The notes beneath the pieces were generated by a model that was not told the origin of the DNA, searched no databases, and saw nothing but the letters and a program-made list of their open reading frames with translations. A stretch of DNA of 64,000 bases, from assembly GCF_025499425.1 (NCBI RefSeq), contig NZ_JAIMCB010000008.1, positions 1 to 64,000 of the forward strand, in the 5' to 3' direction. This document shows positions 33,359 through 44,183 of the stretch, in pieces. The first letter of the stretch is position 1, and each line of letters opens with the position of its first letter. The position numbers and the translations under genes are program-made. Source of the stretch: Acidiferrimicrobium sp. IK (GTDB lineage: Bacteria > Actinomycetota > Acidimicrobiia > Acidimicrobiales > Palsa-688).

Positions 33359-35301
33359 GTGGCCCCCGCCCCTCCGGTGGTCGCCGCCGCCGCGGACACC
33401 GGCGTCAGCGGCAAGCCGTAGAGCTGGTCGTAGATCTGTCGCACGACGGGCGCGGCGATCGACGCGCCGTAACCGGAGTCCTCCATGATGCAGGTCACCT
33501 CGTAAGTGGGGTTGGTGGCAGGGGCGAAGGACGTGAACACCGAGGTGTCCTGCTTGCCGACGCCGGTCACCTGGGCGGTGCCGGTCTTGCCGGCGATGTC
33601 CTTGGTGGCCAGAGGCCCCGAGAAGATCCCGTAGGCGGTGCCGTGCGGGTTGTTGACGACGCCCTCGAAGCCCTGCACCATCGCGGCCCGGTCGGCGGGC
33701 GACAGCGGGACCGACCCGTTCTTGACCGAGGTGTAGGTCTGGATGACCTTGCCGTTTTGGTCCTGGCTGTCGAGCACCAGGCGCGGCACGTACTTGGTGC
33801 CGCCGTTGGCGAAGGTGGAGTAGGCGTTGGCCAGCTGGAGCGGCGTGACCTCCACCTCGCCCTGCCCGATGGCCACGTTGGCGCTGTCGCCGGTGTACCA
33901 GCTGCCGGTGGCGAACAGGTTGGGGTGGGCCTTGTAGTCCGCGGCGTAGGACTGCGGGGTGGGGATCTTGCCGCCGACCTCGTCGGGCAGGGCCACACCC
34001 GTCGGCTGGTCGAAGCCGTAGGACTTGGCCACGTTCTGCAGGGCGTCCTCGCCGTACGCCTGACGGCTGTTCCAGAAGTCGGCGCCGACCTGCATGAAAT
34101 AGACGTCAGAGGACACGGTGATGGCCTTGGCCAGGTTGATCGGCCCGTACACCGCGTACTGGTCGTTGTGGCGGGTCCCTCCGACGCCGGTGCCGAGGAC
34201 CAGCTTGCCGGTGTCGTCGTAGATGCCGTTGGCGCTGATGATCTTGGCGTCGAGGCCGGCGGTGGCGGTCACCAGCTTGAACGTCGACCCGGGGGCGTAC
34301 GCGCCCTGGATGGTGCGGTCGATCAGGGGCTGGTTGGCGGCCGGGTTGGTGAGCGCCTGGTAGTTCTTCTGGCTGATCCCGCCGATGAACTGGCGGGGGT
34401 CGTAGCTCGGGAAGGTGGCCAGCGCCAGCAGCGTGCCGTCCTGGGGGTCCTCGACCACCGCGGAGCCGGCCGGGGCGTCGAAGTTGCGCTTGGTCACCGT
34501 GTCGAACTGGGTGCGGGCCACGTTGAGGCCCTGCTCGACGGCGGTGACAGCGGCTTGTTGCACGTTGCCGTCGATCGACAGCTTGAGGTCGTGGCCTTGG
34601 ACCGGCGGCGTCGAGGACAGCGTGCCGAGGACGTTGCCCCGGGAGTCCACCTGAACCCGGGTCACGCCCGGCTTGCCGCGCAGCACGCTCTCGTAGGTAG
34701 CTTCCACCCCGGCCAGGCCGATCTGGTCGCCGGGCTGGTATCCCTTCGACTTGAGCTTGGTCAGCTGCGCCCCGGTGATCTGCCCCACGTAGCCGACGAT
34801 GTTGGCCGCGGCCACGCCGAGCGGGCTGTAGCTGCGCACCGTCTCGGTCGTGGCGGTGACGCCGGGGAAGAGGGCCTGGTGCTCTTGCACGTAGAGGATC
34901 TGCTGGGGGGAGGCGTCGCGAAGCACCGGCACCGGGGTGTACACCGAGTACTGGGTGTTGTTGATCAGGCTCAGCACCGTCTTGACCGACGTGCCCATCA
35001 GCGCGGCGAGCCGAGCGACCATCGCCGAATTGGGGGGCGTGGCCTGCCGCTGCACCTCGATTACCGGCTCGTTGACGTTGCCGACGAGGACCTGGCCGTT
35101 ACGGTCGAGGATGTTGCCTCGGGGCGCTTCGGTGTAGATGGTCCGCACGCCGTTGTTCTCCGCGGTGACCTGCGCCTTGGGGGCGTTGATCACCTGCAGG
35201 AACCAGAGGCGGGCGAAGAGCGCCGCGAACAAGCAGGTGACCACCACGATCACCACGGTCAGGCGGAGGCGGGTGGTGTCGGACTCGGTCGGCTGGGTCA
35301 C
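33355..35301 (-). CDS. mrdA: Penicillin-binding protein 2 (class B transpeptidase)
   Basis: The 648-aa protein has one N-terminal membrane helix (LTVVIVVVTCLFAALFARLW), a PBP dimerisation domain and a transpeptidase domain with the SxxK motif in GAYAPGSTFKLV, and KTGTAQV. It crosslinks wall peptides during elongation with RodA. The start is GTG at 35301. It lies in mreB-mreC-mreD-mrdA-rodA, the classical elongasome cluster. Confidence 0.95.
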   Translation of the reverse strand: MTQPTESDTTRLRLTVVIVVVTCLFAALFARLWFLQVINAPKAQVTAENNGVRTIYTEAPRGNILDRNGQVLVGNVNEPVIEVQRQATPPNSAMVARLAALMGTSVKTVLSLINNTQYSVYTPVPVLRDASPQQILYVQEHQALFPGVTATTETVRSYSPLGVAAANIVGYVGQITGAQLTKLKSKGYQPGDQIGLAGVEATYESVLRGKPGVTRVQVDSRGNVLGTLSSTPPVQGHDLKLSIDGNVQQAAVTAVEQGLNVARTQFDTVTKRNFDAPAGSAVVEDPQDGTLLALATFPSYDPRQFIGGISQKNYQALTNPAANQPLIDRTIQGAYAPGSTFKLVTATAGLDAKIISANGIYDDTGKLVLGTGVGGTRHNDQYAVYGPINLAKAITVSSDVYFMQVGADFWNSRQAYGEDALQNVAKSYGFDQPTGVALPDEVGGKIPTPQSYAADYKAHPNLFATGSWYTGDSANVAIGQGEVEVTPLQLANAYSTFANGGTKYVPRLVLDSQDQNGKVIQTYTSVKNGSVPLSPADRAAMVQGFEGVVNNPHGTAYGIFSGPLATKDIAGKTGTAQVTGVGKQDTSVFTSFAPATNPTYEVTCIMEDSGYGASIAAPVVRQIYDQLYGLPLTPVSAAAATTGGAGAT

Positions 35302-35352
35302 TCGGCGTCGGGGGCGGTGTCGGGTCTCTCAGTCACGTCGAGGGCCATCTTT

Positions 35353-35910
35353 TCACCGCATGCCGAGGCGGTCAGGTCGCCCCCGGTCGAGCGCGGCGGC
35401 CCCGGCGCTGCCTCGCTCGGCCCTGGCGAACAGCCACGCCACCGGCACCGCCAGCACCGCGCTCCACACCGCCTCGATGACCGTGGTGCGGATCAGGCCG
35501 GAGCGCCCCATGGCCACCAGCTGGGTCTGGCCGACGATGTCGCCGATGGCCACGAACGCCACGATGCCCGCCCCGCTCGCGACCAGCGCCAGGACCGGGG
35601 TCAGCAGCCACCCTTCCGGCAGGACGTTCTCGCGGAGGGTGCCGACCGCGTAGCCGACCATGCACAGGATCAGCGCGGACAGCCCGACGGGGGTGTCGGT
35701 CAGGTACAAGTCGGCGAGCAGCCCCGCAGAGAAGCCGATGAGGACGCCCTGACGGGCGCCGCCGGTCAGCCCGGCGCAGATCGCCACGACGAGCATCAGG
35801 TCTGGGGCTACGTGGTCCACCCGCAGGTCCGACGCCACCGTGGCCTGCACCAGGAACGCGGCCACCACCAGGGCGGCCACCCGCAGCCGGGCCTTGGTGC
35901 GCTCGGTCAC
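35353..35910 (-). CDS. mreD: Rod shape-determining protein MreD
   Basis: The 185-aa hydrophobic protein has five to six membrane helices, with LMLVVAICAGLTGGARQGVL, LIGFSAGLLADLYLTDTPVG and LSALILCMVGYAVG, a typical MreD pattern. It links MreC to the elongation complex. The GTG start overlaps the mreC stop (GTGA). Confidence 0.9.
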   Translation of the reverse strand: MTERTKARLRVAALVVAAFLVQATVASDLRVDHVAPDLMLVVAICAGLTGGARQGVLIGFSAGLLADLYLTDTPVGLSALILCMVGYAVGTLRENVLPEGWLLTPVLALVASGAGIVAFVAIGDIVGQTQLVAMGRSGLIRTTVIEAVWSAVLAVPVAWLFARAERGSAGAAALDRGRPDRLGMR

Positions 35911-36773
35911 GACCCGGTCTGGGGTGACCAGAGCTCGACGGTGACGATGTCGAGCTGGGCGAGGTCCACGAGGGGCTTGAGGGTGATGGTCGGCTCCTGG
36001 CTGCCGGGAGCGGTGACCGCGGAGGCGACCGTGCCCACCGGGATGCCGGGAGGGTAGGCCTCGCCCTGCAGCCCGCTGGTCACCAGCGCCGCCCCCTTGG
36101 TCACCTTCGGCGGCGGCTGGTTGGTGGTGATGACCGTGATACGCAGCGGGTTCCCGGCGCCGATGCCCTCGGCGGTGCCGGTGTTGAGCGGGTCCAGGGT
36201 GACTCCCACCACGAAGCTCGGGTCGGTCAGCAAGTCGACGGTCGCGGTCCGCTTGGAGACGCTGCCGATGTTGCCGACCAGCCCGCCCGGCGCGCTGCCC
36301 ACGCCGGCGGCCACCACCGGCTGGCCGACCACCAAGCCGTTGGCGCTGCCCTTGTCGATGGTCACGGTGTTTTGGAAGTTGGAAGAGCCCCGGTCGATGA
36401 CCCGGGCCTGCAGGTTGGGGATAGCGCCGAGGAACGGGAGGTGGGCGGCGGCGATGATCCGCTCCGCTTCCTGCTGCTCCGCTGCGGCGGAGACGCTGGT
36501 GGCCTGCATGGCGGCCACCTGCTGGCGCAGCCGCTGGTTCTCGGCTCGCAGGGAGCCGTAGTGGGTCGCACCGGAGAGGAAGTCACCGAGGGGCTGCAGG
36601 GCGTGGTGGGTGGCGCGCTGCACCGGCGACAGTCCGTCGTGGACGTCCCCGCGCAGGCGCCCGAGGAGTCCCGACCCGCTGCTGCGGGCGTCGATGGTGA
36701 CCAGGGTGATCGCCACCAAGACGAGGACCACGAACAGGGTGCGCGTCCGGTTGGACCGGCGGTAGACAGCCAA
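35907..36773 (-). CDS. mreC: Rod shape-determining protein MreC
   Basis: The 288-aa protein has a short cytoplasmic N-terminus, one membrane helix (LFVVLVLVAITLVTIDARSS), a coiled coil (about residues 70-115) and beta domains (VIDRGSSNFQNTVTIDKGSA, then NGLVVGQPVV and LITNQ-type strands). It scaffolds PBP2 and RodA outside the membrane. The start is TTG at 36773, 16 bases after mreB. Confidence 0.93.
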   Translation of the reverse strand: MAVYRRSNRTRTLFVVLVLVAITLVTIDARSSGSGLLGRLRGDVHDGLSPVQRATHHALQPLGDFLSGATHYGSLRAENQRLRQQVAAMQATSVSAAAEQQEAERIIAAAHLPFLGAIPNLQARVIDRGSSNFQNTVTIDKGSANGLVVGQPVVAAGVGSAPGGLVGNIGSVSKRTATVDLLTDPSFVVGVTLDPLNTGTAEGIGAGNPLRITVITTNQPPPKVTKGAALVTSGLQGEAYPPGIPVGTVASAVTAPGSQEPTITLKPLVDLAQLDIVTVELWSPQTGS

Positions 36774-36789
36774 GGGTTGTGCTGAGGGC

Positions 36790-37830
36790 CTAGCGGGTGT
36801 TTGTCGACATCAGCACGCCCTTGAGCACATCGAACTCCTCGAGGCACTGACCGCTGCCGATGGCCACCGAGTGCAGCGGGTTGTCGGCGATCACGATTGG
36901 CATGCCGGTCTCGGCCGCCAGCCTGGCGTCGAGGCCGTGGAGGAGCGCTCCGCCGCCGGTCAGGACGATGCCCTGCTCCATGATGTCGGCGGCCAGCTCC
37001 GGCGGGGTCTTGTCGAGGGTCACCTTGACCGCGTCGACAATGGAGGTCACCGGCTCCTCGATCGCCTCGCGGATCTCCTCGGTGGTGGTGACGATGGTCT
37101 TCGGGAGGCCGGTGATGAGGTCACGGCCGCGGATCTCGGCGTGCAGCTCTTCCTCGAGCGGGCAGGCGGAGCCGAGGGCGATCTTGATCTCCTCGGCGGT
37201 GCGCTCGCCGAGCGCCAGGCTGTACTCCTTCTTGATGAACTGGATGATCGCCTCGTCCAGCTCGTCGCCGCCGATACGCACCGACTGGCTGGTGACGATC
37301 CCGCCGAGGGAGATGACCGCCACCTCGGTGGTCCCACCGCCGATGTCGACGACCATGTTGCCGGTCGGCTCGTGAACCGGGAGCCCGGCGCCGATCGCGG
37401 CGGCCATCGGCTCCTCGATGATGAACGCCGGCTTGCGGGCCCCTGCCGACTCGGCGGCCTCCTGGACCGCCCGCTGCTCGACGCCGGTGATGCCGGATGG
37501 GACGCAGATCACCATCCGGGGCTTGGCGAAGCGGCGGTTGCCCTGCACCCGGCGGATGAAGTACGACAGCATCTTCTCGCAGATGTCGAAGTTGGCGATG
37601 ACCCCGTCGCGCAGCGGCCGGATCGCCTGGATGTGGCTGGGGGTGCGACCGATCATCCGCTTGGCTTCGGTCCCGACCGCGAGGGGCCGATCGTCTTTGA
37701 TGTTGACCGCGACGACCGAAGGCTCGTTGAGCACGATGCCTCGCCCCCGCACGTAGACGAGGGTGTTGGCCGTGCCGAGATCGACGGCCATGTCCCGACC
37801 GAGGAAGCCGGAGAAGATGTTGTCAGACAC
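36790..37830 (-). CDS. mreB: Rod shape-determining actin homologue MreB
   Basis: About 346 aa from the GTG at 37830 (SD GGAGG). [20 protein letters not shown] (phosphate 1), [20 protein letters not shown] (phosphate 2) and [20 protein letters not shown] (adenosine site) mark an actin-fold ATPase of the MreB family. It forms membrane filaments that steer wall synthesis. Its presence with MreCD, PBP2 and RodA implies a laterally growing, MreB-dependent rod, unlike polar-growing mycobacteria. Confidence 0.96.
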   Translation of the reverse strand: MSDNIFSGFLGRDMAVDLGTANTLVYVRGRGIVLNEPSVVAVNIKDDRPLAVGTEAKRMIGRTPSHIQAIRPLRDGVIANFDICEKMLSYFIRRVQGNRRFAKPRMVICVPSGITGVEQRAVQEAAESAGARKPAFIIEEPMAAAIGAGLPVHEPTGNMVVDIGGGTTEVAVISLGGIVTSQSVRIGGDELDEAIIQFIKKEYSLALGERTAEEIKIALGSACPLEEELHAEIRGRDLITGLPKTIVTTTEEIREAIEEPVTSIVDAVKVTLDKTPPELAADIMEQGIVLTGGGALLHGLDARLAAETGMPIVIADNPLHSVAIGSGQCLEEFDVLKGVLMSTNTR

Positions 37831-37929
37831 GCGAGGGGCCTCCAGGGTTGGGTGCGGAGGTCGCGAAGAGGCTAGTGGGCAGGACCCCACCAGTCCACCC
37901 GCGAAGGAGCAGAGGGTGCACCGCCCCGC

Positions 37930-38343
37930 TCAGACTGGCAGACCCGGGAACCAGAGGGCAATCTCGGAGGCAGCGGTGTCCGCGCTGTCCGAGCCGTGGA
38001 CCAGGTTCTCGGTGGTGACCGTGGCCAAATCGCCACGGATGGTGCCTGGCGCAGCCTGCGTCGGGTTGGTCGCCCCCATCATGGCCCGAACCACGGCCCA
38101 GGTGTCATCGGGGCCCTCAACTACCAGCAGCATCGCCGGGCTGCGGGTGATGAAGGCGATCAGATCGTCGAAGAACGGCTTACCCCGGTGCTCGGCGTAG
38201 TGGTCGCCGGCGGTCTCCTTGTCGATGTGGCGCAGCTCGGCCGCGGCGATGCGCAGCCCCTTGCGTTCGAAGCGACCGATGATCTCTCCGACCAGGCCCC
38301 GCTCGACGGCGTCGGGCTTGCAGATGACAAACGTACGTCCCAT
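37930..38343 (-). CDS. ndk: Nucleoside diphosphate kinase
   Basis: About 137 aa from the ATG at 38343 (an ATG at 38361 is an alternative). [39 protein letters not shown] and the active-site His in [20 protein letters not shown] are Ndk signatures. It transfers the gamma-phosphate between nucleotides. It lies between folC and mreB on the minus strand. Confidence 0.96.
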   Translation of the reverse strand: MGRTFVICKPDAVERGLVGEIIGRFERKGLRIAAAELRHIDKETAGDHYAEHRGKPFFDDLIAFITRSPAMLLVVEGPDDTWAVVRAMMGATNPTQAAPGTIRGDLATVTTENLVHGSDSADTAASEIALWFPGLPV

Positions 38344-38394
38344 GGCCCGGAGGGTAGCCACCCGGAGGCGGGGAGCGCGACGGGCCCGCCCGCC

Positions 38395-38463
38395 CAGCGC
38401 AGCTGACCAGCGAAGCTCAGCGCAGCTGACCGGCGAAGCTCAGCGCAGCTGACCGGCGAAGGT
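38395..38463. repeat. Three-copy 23-bp tandem repeat at the folC 3' end
   Basis: The 23-bp unit beginning CAGCGCAGCTGACC occurs at 38395-38417, 38418-38440 and 38441-38463, with one difference in the first copy and one in the last. The third unit contains the folC stop and encodes its last residues (AGQLR); the other two repeat this end downstream of the gene. Each unit has AGCT and CAGCTG palindromic cores. Confidence 0.75.
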
Positions 38464-39741
38464 GGCCCTCGCCGCGCCGACCACGTAGAGGGATCCAGTC
38501 ACCAGCACCAGGTCATCGGGGGACGCGGCGGCCAGGGCGGCGTCGAGCGCCTCGGGGACGCTGGCCGCGACCCGAGCCTCGACGCCGAGCGCGGCGGCGG
38601 CGGCCGCCAGCACCGCCGGGTCCTGAGCGCGGGGCGAAGGCGGCGGGCAGGCGATGAGCAGGCGGGCCCCGGCGGCCCCCAGCGCCTCGAGCATCTCGGC
38701 AGGGTCCTTGCCTCCCAGCATCCCGACGACCAGGATGCGCCCGAGGCGGTCTCCGAACTCCTCGGAGATGGCGGCAGCCGCGCTGCGGGCCCCCTCCACG
38801 TTCTTGGCTCCGTCGAGGATAACCAGCGGCCGGCGCCCCACGATCTCCATCCGGCCCGGGGAGCGGACCGATCCGGCGGCGTCGCGCACCAGCCGTTCCG
38901 GGGTCGGCGCGTCGAAGAACGCCTCGACGGCGGTGACCGCCGCCGCGAAGTTGTCCGCCTGGTGACGGCCGTGGAGGTCCAGCCACACGCCTTCGTAACG
39001 AGCGAGCGGGGTGCGCAGGTCGATGCTGCGCCCGCCGACGGCGACGTCGTTGCGCTCGCAGGCGTAGTCCCGCCCCACCAGGAGCACCCGTTCGGGGTCC
39101 TCGGCCTCGAAGATCGCGACCAGCTCCGGGTCGGGCTCCCCCAGCACCAGCGGCGCGCTGGAGCGGATGATCCCGGCCTTCTCGGCCGCAATGTCGGCCC
39201 GGGTCGGCCCCAGGAACTCGACGTGGTCCAAGCCGACGTTGGTCACCACCGACACTGCGCCGTTGACGACGTTGGTCGCGTCCCAGCGGCCGCCGAGCCC
39301 CACCTCGATGACCGCCAGGTCGACGGGGCGGTCAGCGAAGAACCGGAAAGCCGCCGCGGTGAGCGCCTCGAACCAGGTGAGGCGCTCCCCCACCATCCCC
39401 TCGAGCGCGGCGATGTCGGAGAGGACCTCGGCCAACGCGTCGTCGGCGATCGGCTCGCCGTTGGCGCAGATCCGCTCGTTGATCCGCTCGAGGTGGGGGC
39501 TGGTGAAGGTGCCTACGCTCAGGCCGCGGGCCATGAGCAGCTGGGTGACGATCCGCGCCGTCGACGTCTTGCCGTTGGTGCCGGTGACGTGGATGACCGG
39601 GCATGCGGCCTCGGGGTGCCCCATGATGTCGACCAGCCGGCGCATCCGCCCGAGGTCGGGGGTGGCGCTGCGGGCGTCGGCGAGCATCCGCTCCAGGTTT
39701 TGGTGGCGGTCGAGCCACGCCAGGGCGTCACCGAGCTCCAC
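38440..39741 (-). CDS. folC: Folylpolyglutamate synthase / dihydrofolate synthase
   Basis: The 433-aa protein has the Mur-ligase P-loop VIHVTGTNGKTSTARIV, then TSPHLERINERICANGEPIA, VIEVGLGGRWDATN and LDGAKNVEGARSAAAAI. It adds glutamates to folates. The start is ATG at 39741, 57 bases after clpX. The C-terminus is spanned by a tandem repeat that copies its stop region. Confidence 0.95.
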   Translation of the reverse strand: MELGDALAWLDRHQNLERMLADARSATPDLGRMRRLVDIMGHPEAACPVIHVTGTNGKTSTARIVTQLLMARGLSVGTFTSPHLERINERICANGEPIADDALAEVLSDIAALEGMVGERLTWFEALTAAAFRFFADRPVDLAVIEVGLGGRWDATNVVNGAVSVVTNVGLDHVEFLGPTRADIAAEKAGIIRSSAPLVLGEPDPELVAIFEAEDPERVLLVGRDYACERNDVAVGGRSIDLRTPLARYEGVWLDLHGRHQADNFAAAVTAVEAFFDAPTPERLVRDAAGSVRSPGRMEIVGRRPLVILDGAKNVEGARSAAAAISEEFGDRLGRILVVGMLGGKDPAEMLEALGAAGARLLIACPPPSPRAQDPAVLAAAAAALGVEARVAASVPEALDAALAAASPDDLVLVTGSLYVVGAARATFAGQLR

Positions 39742-39798
39742 GGGGACCCCCAGTGGCGGCCCGGTGGGGCGGCCTGGCGCCGGGGCGGAGCAGCGGGA

Positions 39799-41076
<1,278 letters not shown>

Positions 41077-41094
41077 CCCGGTCCCCTTTGGGCC

Positions 41095-41730
41095 TCAGGC
41101 GACGCCAGCGGCCTGCGGCACGCCGACGAGCTCTCGGGCAGTGATGACTTCGTCGATGATCCCGTACTCCTGGGCCTCGGCGGCACTCATGATGAAATCG
41201 CGGTCGGTGTCGTTGGCGACCCGCTCGACGGACTGGCCGGTGTCGGCGGCGAGCATCTCGTTGAGGAGGTCCCGCATGCGCAGGATCTCCTTGGCCTGGA
41301 TCTCGATGTCGGCGGCCTGGCCGGCCGCACCGCCGTGGGGCTGGTGGATCAGGATCCGGGCGTGGGGCAGGGCGTAGCGCTTGCCCCGGGTGCCGCCGGC
41401 GAGGATCACCGCTGCAGCCGACGCGGCCTGGCCGTAACAGAACGTCTGGATGTCGTTCTTCACGTACTTCATCGTGTCGTAGATGGCGAACAGGGCGGTG
41501 ATCTCACCGCCAGGCGAGTTGATGTAGACGTTGATGTCGCGGTCGGCGTTCTTGTACTCCAGGTAGAACATCTGCGCGATCACGGCGTTGGCGACGTAGT
41601 CGTCGATCGGCGTGCCGAGGAAGATGATGTTTTCCTCGAGCATGCGGGAGAACAGGTCGTAGCTCTTCTCGCCCCGGTTGGTCTGTTCGAAGACCCCGGG
41701 GATGTGGTACTGGGCGAGGGGGTTGATCAC
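41095..41730 (-). CDS. clpP: ClpP, proteolytic subunit
   Basis: The 211-aa protein has [56 protein letters not shown] (catalytic Ser), [11 protein letters not shown] (catalytic His) and [13 protein letters not shown] (catalytic Asp). The GTG start overlaps the tig stop (GTGA). Only one clpP is seen here; actinobacteria often have a second, which may lie elsewhere. Confidence 0.95.
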   Translation of the reverse strand: MINPLAQYHIPGVFEQTNRGEKSYDLFSRMLEENIIFLGTPIDDYVANAVIAQMFYLEYKNADRDINVYINSPGGEITALFAIYDTMKYVKNDIQTFCYGQAASAAAVILAGGTRGKRYALPHARILIHQPHGGAAGQAADIEIQAKEILRMRDLLNEMLAADTGQSVERVANDTDRDFIMSAAEAQEYGIIDEVITARELVGVPQAAGVA

Positions 41731-43145
41731 GCTTCTCCGCTCTCTACGGGTCCGGCGGCGGGGGTGTCCTCTGACGCCTCCGGGGCCTCGGGTGCTTCTT
41801 CTGCGTCGGGTGTGTCACTCACGTCGGTGTCGCTCAGCAAAGCTGCCCCGTCCAGTTCGAGTGCTGCACGGTCCACGGGGTTGCCCTCGGCATCGACCAG
41901 CTCGACGTGCTCGATCAGCCACTCGAGAGCCTTGCTCTTCTTCAGGTCCGAGCGTACCGCGGGCATCTGCTCTGCGCGCTCGAGCTGTGCGCGCACGTCG
42001 TCGACCGACAGCTGGTACTGGCCGGCGATGCGAGCCAGTTCGGCTTCGACGTCGTCCTCGCTCGGCTCGATCCTCTCGGCCTCGGCGACGGCCCGCAAGG
42101 CCAGGTCGGCCTTGACGGCCGGCTCGGCGGCGGCCTGCAGCTCCGCGATCACGTCCTGCTCGCTCTGACCGGTCGCCGCGAGCCACTGGGCGATGGTCGC
42201 CCCCTGGGCCTCGAGCCGGTGTCCCAGGTCGTGAGCTTGGCGCTCGACCTCGGCGTCGACGAGCGCCTTGGGCGGCGCCTCGTCGACCAGGGCCACGAGC
42301 GCCTCGATGGTGCCATTGCGCAGGGCCATGGACGCCTGCATCTTCTTGACGGTGGTCAGCCGCTTGACGATGTCTGCTCGCAGCTCGTCGACGGTGTCGA
42401 ACTCGGAGGCGTCCGACGCCCACTCGTCGGTGACGTCAGGGAGGACCTTCTCCTTGACCTCTTTGACCTCGATGGTCACTTCGCTGCTGGTCGACTCCGA
42501 GGAGAAGGTGATGGTGTCGCCGGCCTTGGCGCCTTGAAGGTGCTCGTCGACCTCCGGGAGGAGGCTGCCGGAGCCCAGCTCGTATAGGTAGTCGTCGAGG
42601 GTCATCCCCGACACCTCTTCGCCGTCCCTCGTTCCCTTGAGGTCGATGGTGAGGTTGTCGCCGTCCGCCGCCGGGCGCTCCACCGTGGCCAGCTCGGCGA
42701 AGTTGGCGCGCAGGCGATCGATGTGCTGGTTGATGTCGTCCTCGCCGACCACCGGGCTCGGGATCTCGACGCGGAGGCCCTGGTAGCCGATCAGCTGGAG
42801 GTGGGGACGGACCTCGACGACTGCGTCGAAGGCCACGTCGCCGTCGGCCTCGCCGGCGGTGATGTCGATCTCCGGCGGGGCGATGGCGTCGACCTCGTGC
42901 TCCTTGACGGCACGGGCGTAATAGTCCGGGAGGGAGTCCCGCAGGGCCTCGGCCCGACCGGCCTCCTTGCCCAGGCGGGCCTCCAGGATGCGCCGCGGGG
43001 CCTTGCCGGGGCGGAACCCAGGGACCCGGACCTCACGGGCGATCTTCTTGAAGGCCGCGTCGACGGCCTTCTCGAACTCCTGGGCGTCCACCTCGACGGA
43101 GACCTTGACCTTGTTGCCCTCGAGAGGCTCGATGACCGACTTCAT
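41727..43145 (-). CDS. tig: Trigger factor, ribosome-bound chaperone and PPIase
   Basis: About 472 aa from the ATG at 43145: [20 protein letters not shown], then [20 protein letters not shown], the ribosome-binding signature. The middle is the FKBP-type domain (~160-245) and the rest the helical chaperone domain, with an acidic C-terminal tail. It is the first gene of tig-clpP-clpX. No SD is obvious. Confidence 0.95.
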   Translation of the reverse strand: MKSVIEPLEGNKVKVSVEVDAQEFEKAVDAAFKKIAREVRVPGFRPGKAPRRILEARLGKEAGRAEALRDSLPDYYARAVKEHEVDAIAPPEIDITAGEADGDVAFDAVVEVRPHLQLIGYQGLRVEIPSPVVGEDDINQHIDRLRANFAELATVERPAADGDNLTIDLKGTRDGEEVSGMTLDDYLYELGSGSLLPEVDEHLQGAKAGDTITFSSESTSSEVTIEVKEVKEKVLPDVTDEWASDASEFDTVDELRADIVKRLTTVKKMQASMALRNGTIEALVALVDEAPPKALVDAEVERQAHDLGHRLEAQGATIAQWLAATGQSEQDVIAELQAAAEPAVKADLALRAVAEAERIEPSEDDVEAELARIAGQYQLSVDDVRAQLERAEQMPAVRSDLKKSKALEWLIEHVELVDAEGNPVDRAALELDGAALLSDTDVSDTPDAEEAPEAPEASEDTPAAGPVESGEA

Positions 43146-43233
43146 TGCAGACCGAGTTCCATACAGGGGCGGCAGTCTACCGGGGTGGGCCACCTCCCTG
43201 CGGTCTCGCCGCCACGTAGCATCACCTGGTGCA

Positions 43234-43308
43234 CGGGGAGTGGCGCAGCGGTAGCGCACCTGCTTTGGGAGCAGGAGGTCGCGGGTTCGAATCCCGCCTC
43301 CCCGACCA
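43234..43308 (+). tRNA. tRNA-Pro (anticodon UGG)
   Basis: The acceptor stem is CGGGGAG with CTCCCCG (C1-G72, typical of proline), the D-stem is GCGC/GCGC, the anticodon stem is CCTGC/GCAGG around TTTGGGA, and the T-arm is GCGGG-TTCGAAT-CCCGC. Discriminator A and an encoded CCA end follow (43305-43308). All stems pair. Confidence 0.96.
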
Positions 43309-43333
43309 GCCTTGCGCCGGGCAGACTCAAGCG

Positions 43334-43897
43334 GTGTCACCGAGGTCGACCTCCCCCCGCCCGTCCAGCGCCGGTTGGCTGCTGCTGGTGTACAGGGTGC
43401 CGTCCGAGCCGACCCGGCTCCGGGCGACGGTGTGGCGCCGGTTGAAGACGTCGGGCGCCATCTACCTGCAGAACTCCGCCGCGGCGCTGCCGGCAACCGC
43501 GGCCGCGGAGCGGGCGCTGCGCAAGTTGCGCCACGAGATCATCGAGATGGGCGGGACGGCGGTGCTGCTGCGCTGCGAGGCGCTGGCCGGGGAGGACGAG
43601 GTGATCGCGGCGTTCCAAGCGGCGCGCGACGACGAGTACGAGGAGATCGTCGACCGGGCACGGGACTTCCTGGTCCAAGTCGAAAAGGAACACGTGGCCG
43701 ACCACTTCAGCTTCGCCGAGCTGGAGGAGAACGAAGTGGACCTGGTCAAGCTTCAGAACTGGCTGGCGAAGGTGAAGGCCCGAGACACCTTCGCCGCCCC
43801 GGGCCGGGCACCCGCCGAGGAGGCCCTGGCCGCCTGCGAGGCCGCCCTAGAGGGCTACGCCAGCCAGGTGTACGCCCGCGACACCGACGCCCATTGA
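43334..43897 (+). CDS. ChrB N-terminal-domain protein
   Basis: About 187 aa from the GTG at 43334, after a short Ser/Pro-rich start: GWLLLVYRVPSEPTRLRATV, then WRRLKTSGAIYLQNSAAALP and VIAAFQAARDDEYEEIVDRA. This matches the N-terminal domain of ChrB, a chromate-responsive regulator, but the catalytic-like C-terminal ChrB domain is absent. It probably acts as a sensor or accessory factor. The gene converges on a COG4280 membrane protein operon with a shared terminator hairpin. A longer frame starting in the tRNA is not coding. Confidence 0.8.
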   Translation: MSPRSTSPRPSSAGWLLLVYRVPSEPTRLRATVWRRLKTSGAIYLQNSAAALPATAAAERALRKLRHEIIEMGGTAVLLRCEALAGEDEVIAAFQAARDDEYEEIVDRARDFLVQVEKEHVADHFSFAELEENEVDLVKLQNWLAKVKARDTFAAPGRAPAEEALAACEAALEGYASQVYARDTDAH

Positions 43898-43904
43898 GCA
43901 CGCC

Positions 43905-43929
43905 GGCCCCGCCGGCGTTCGGCGGGGCC
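43905..43929. terminator. Bidirectional hairpin between convergent genes
   Basis: GGCCCCGCC (43905-43913) and GGCGGGGCC (43921-43929) form a perfect 9-bp stem around a 7-nt loop, in the short gap between convergent operons. There is no T-run, as is common for actinobacterial terminators. Confidence 0.6.
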
Positions 43930-43973
43930 AGGGGGCGGGGGGCGGGCTCGGGGGCGCAGCGGGGGCGGCGGGG

Positions 43974-44183
43974 TCAGCGGCGGGTGGTTCGCACCGCCCG
44001 CCACAGGCTGAACGGCAGGAGGACGACCACAGCGACGGGCACCAGCCACCACGCCGGTACTGATGTGCGGCTGACGCCGTAGGTGACGGCGAGGGCGATG
44101 ACCACACCGACCGCCACCCGCCAGTCGTCGCCGACGATGAAGTCGTACCAAAAGGCGCCGAACGCCTTGAGCCGGGCGGTCAC
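43974..44183 (-). CDS. Small two-helix membrane protein
   Basis: The 69-aa protein has WRVAVGVVIALAVTYGVSRT and WWLVPVAVVVLLPFSLWRAV, two membrane helices, and a basic C-terminus. Its GTG start overlaps the stop of the COG4280 gene (GTGA). No function is known; coupling suggests it is an accessory subunit of that transporter-like protein. Confidence 0.75.
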   Translation of the reverse strand: MTARLKAFGAFWYDFIVGDDWRVAVGVVIALAVTYGVSRTSVPAWWLVPVAVVVLLPFSLWRAVRTTRR

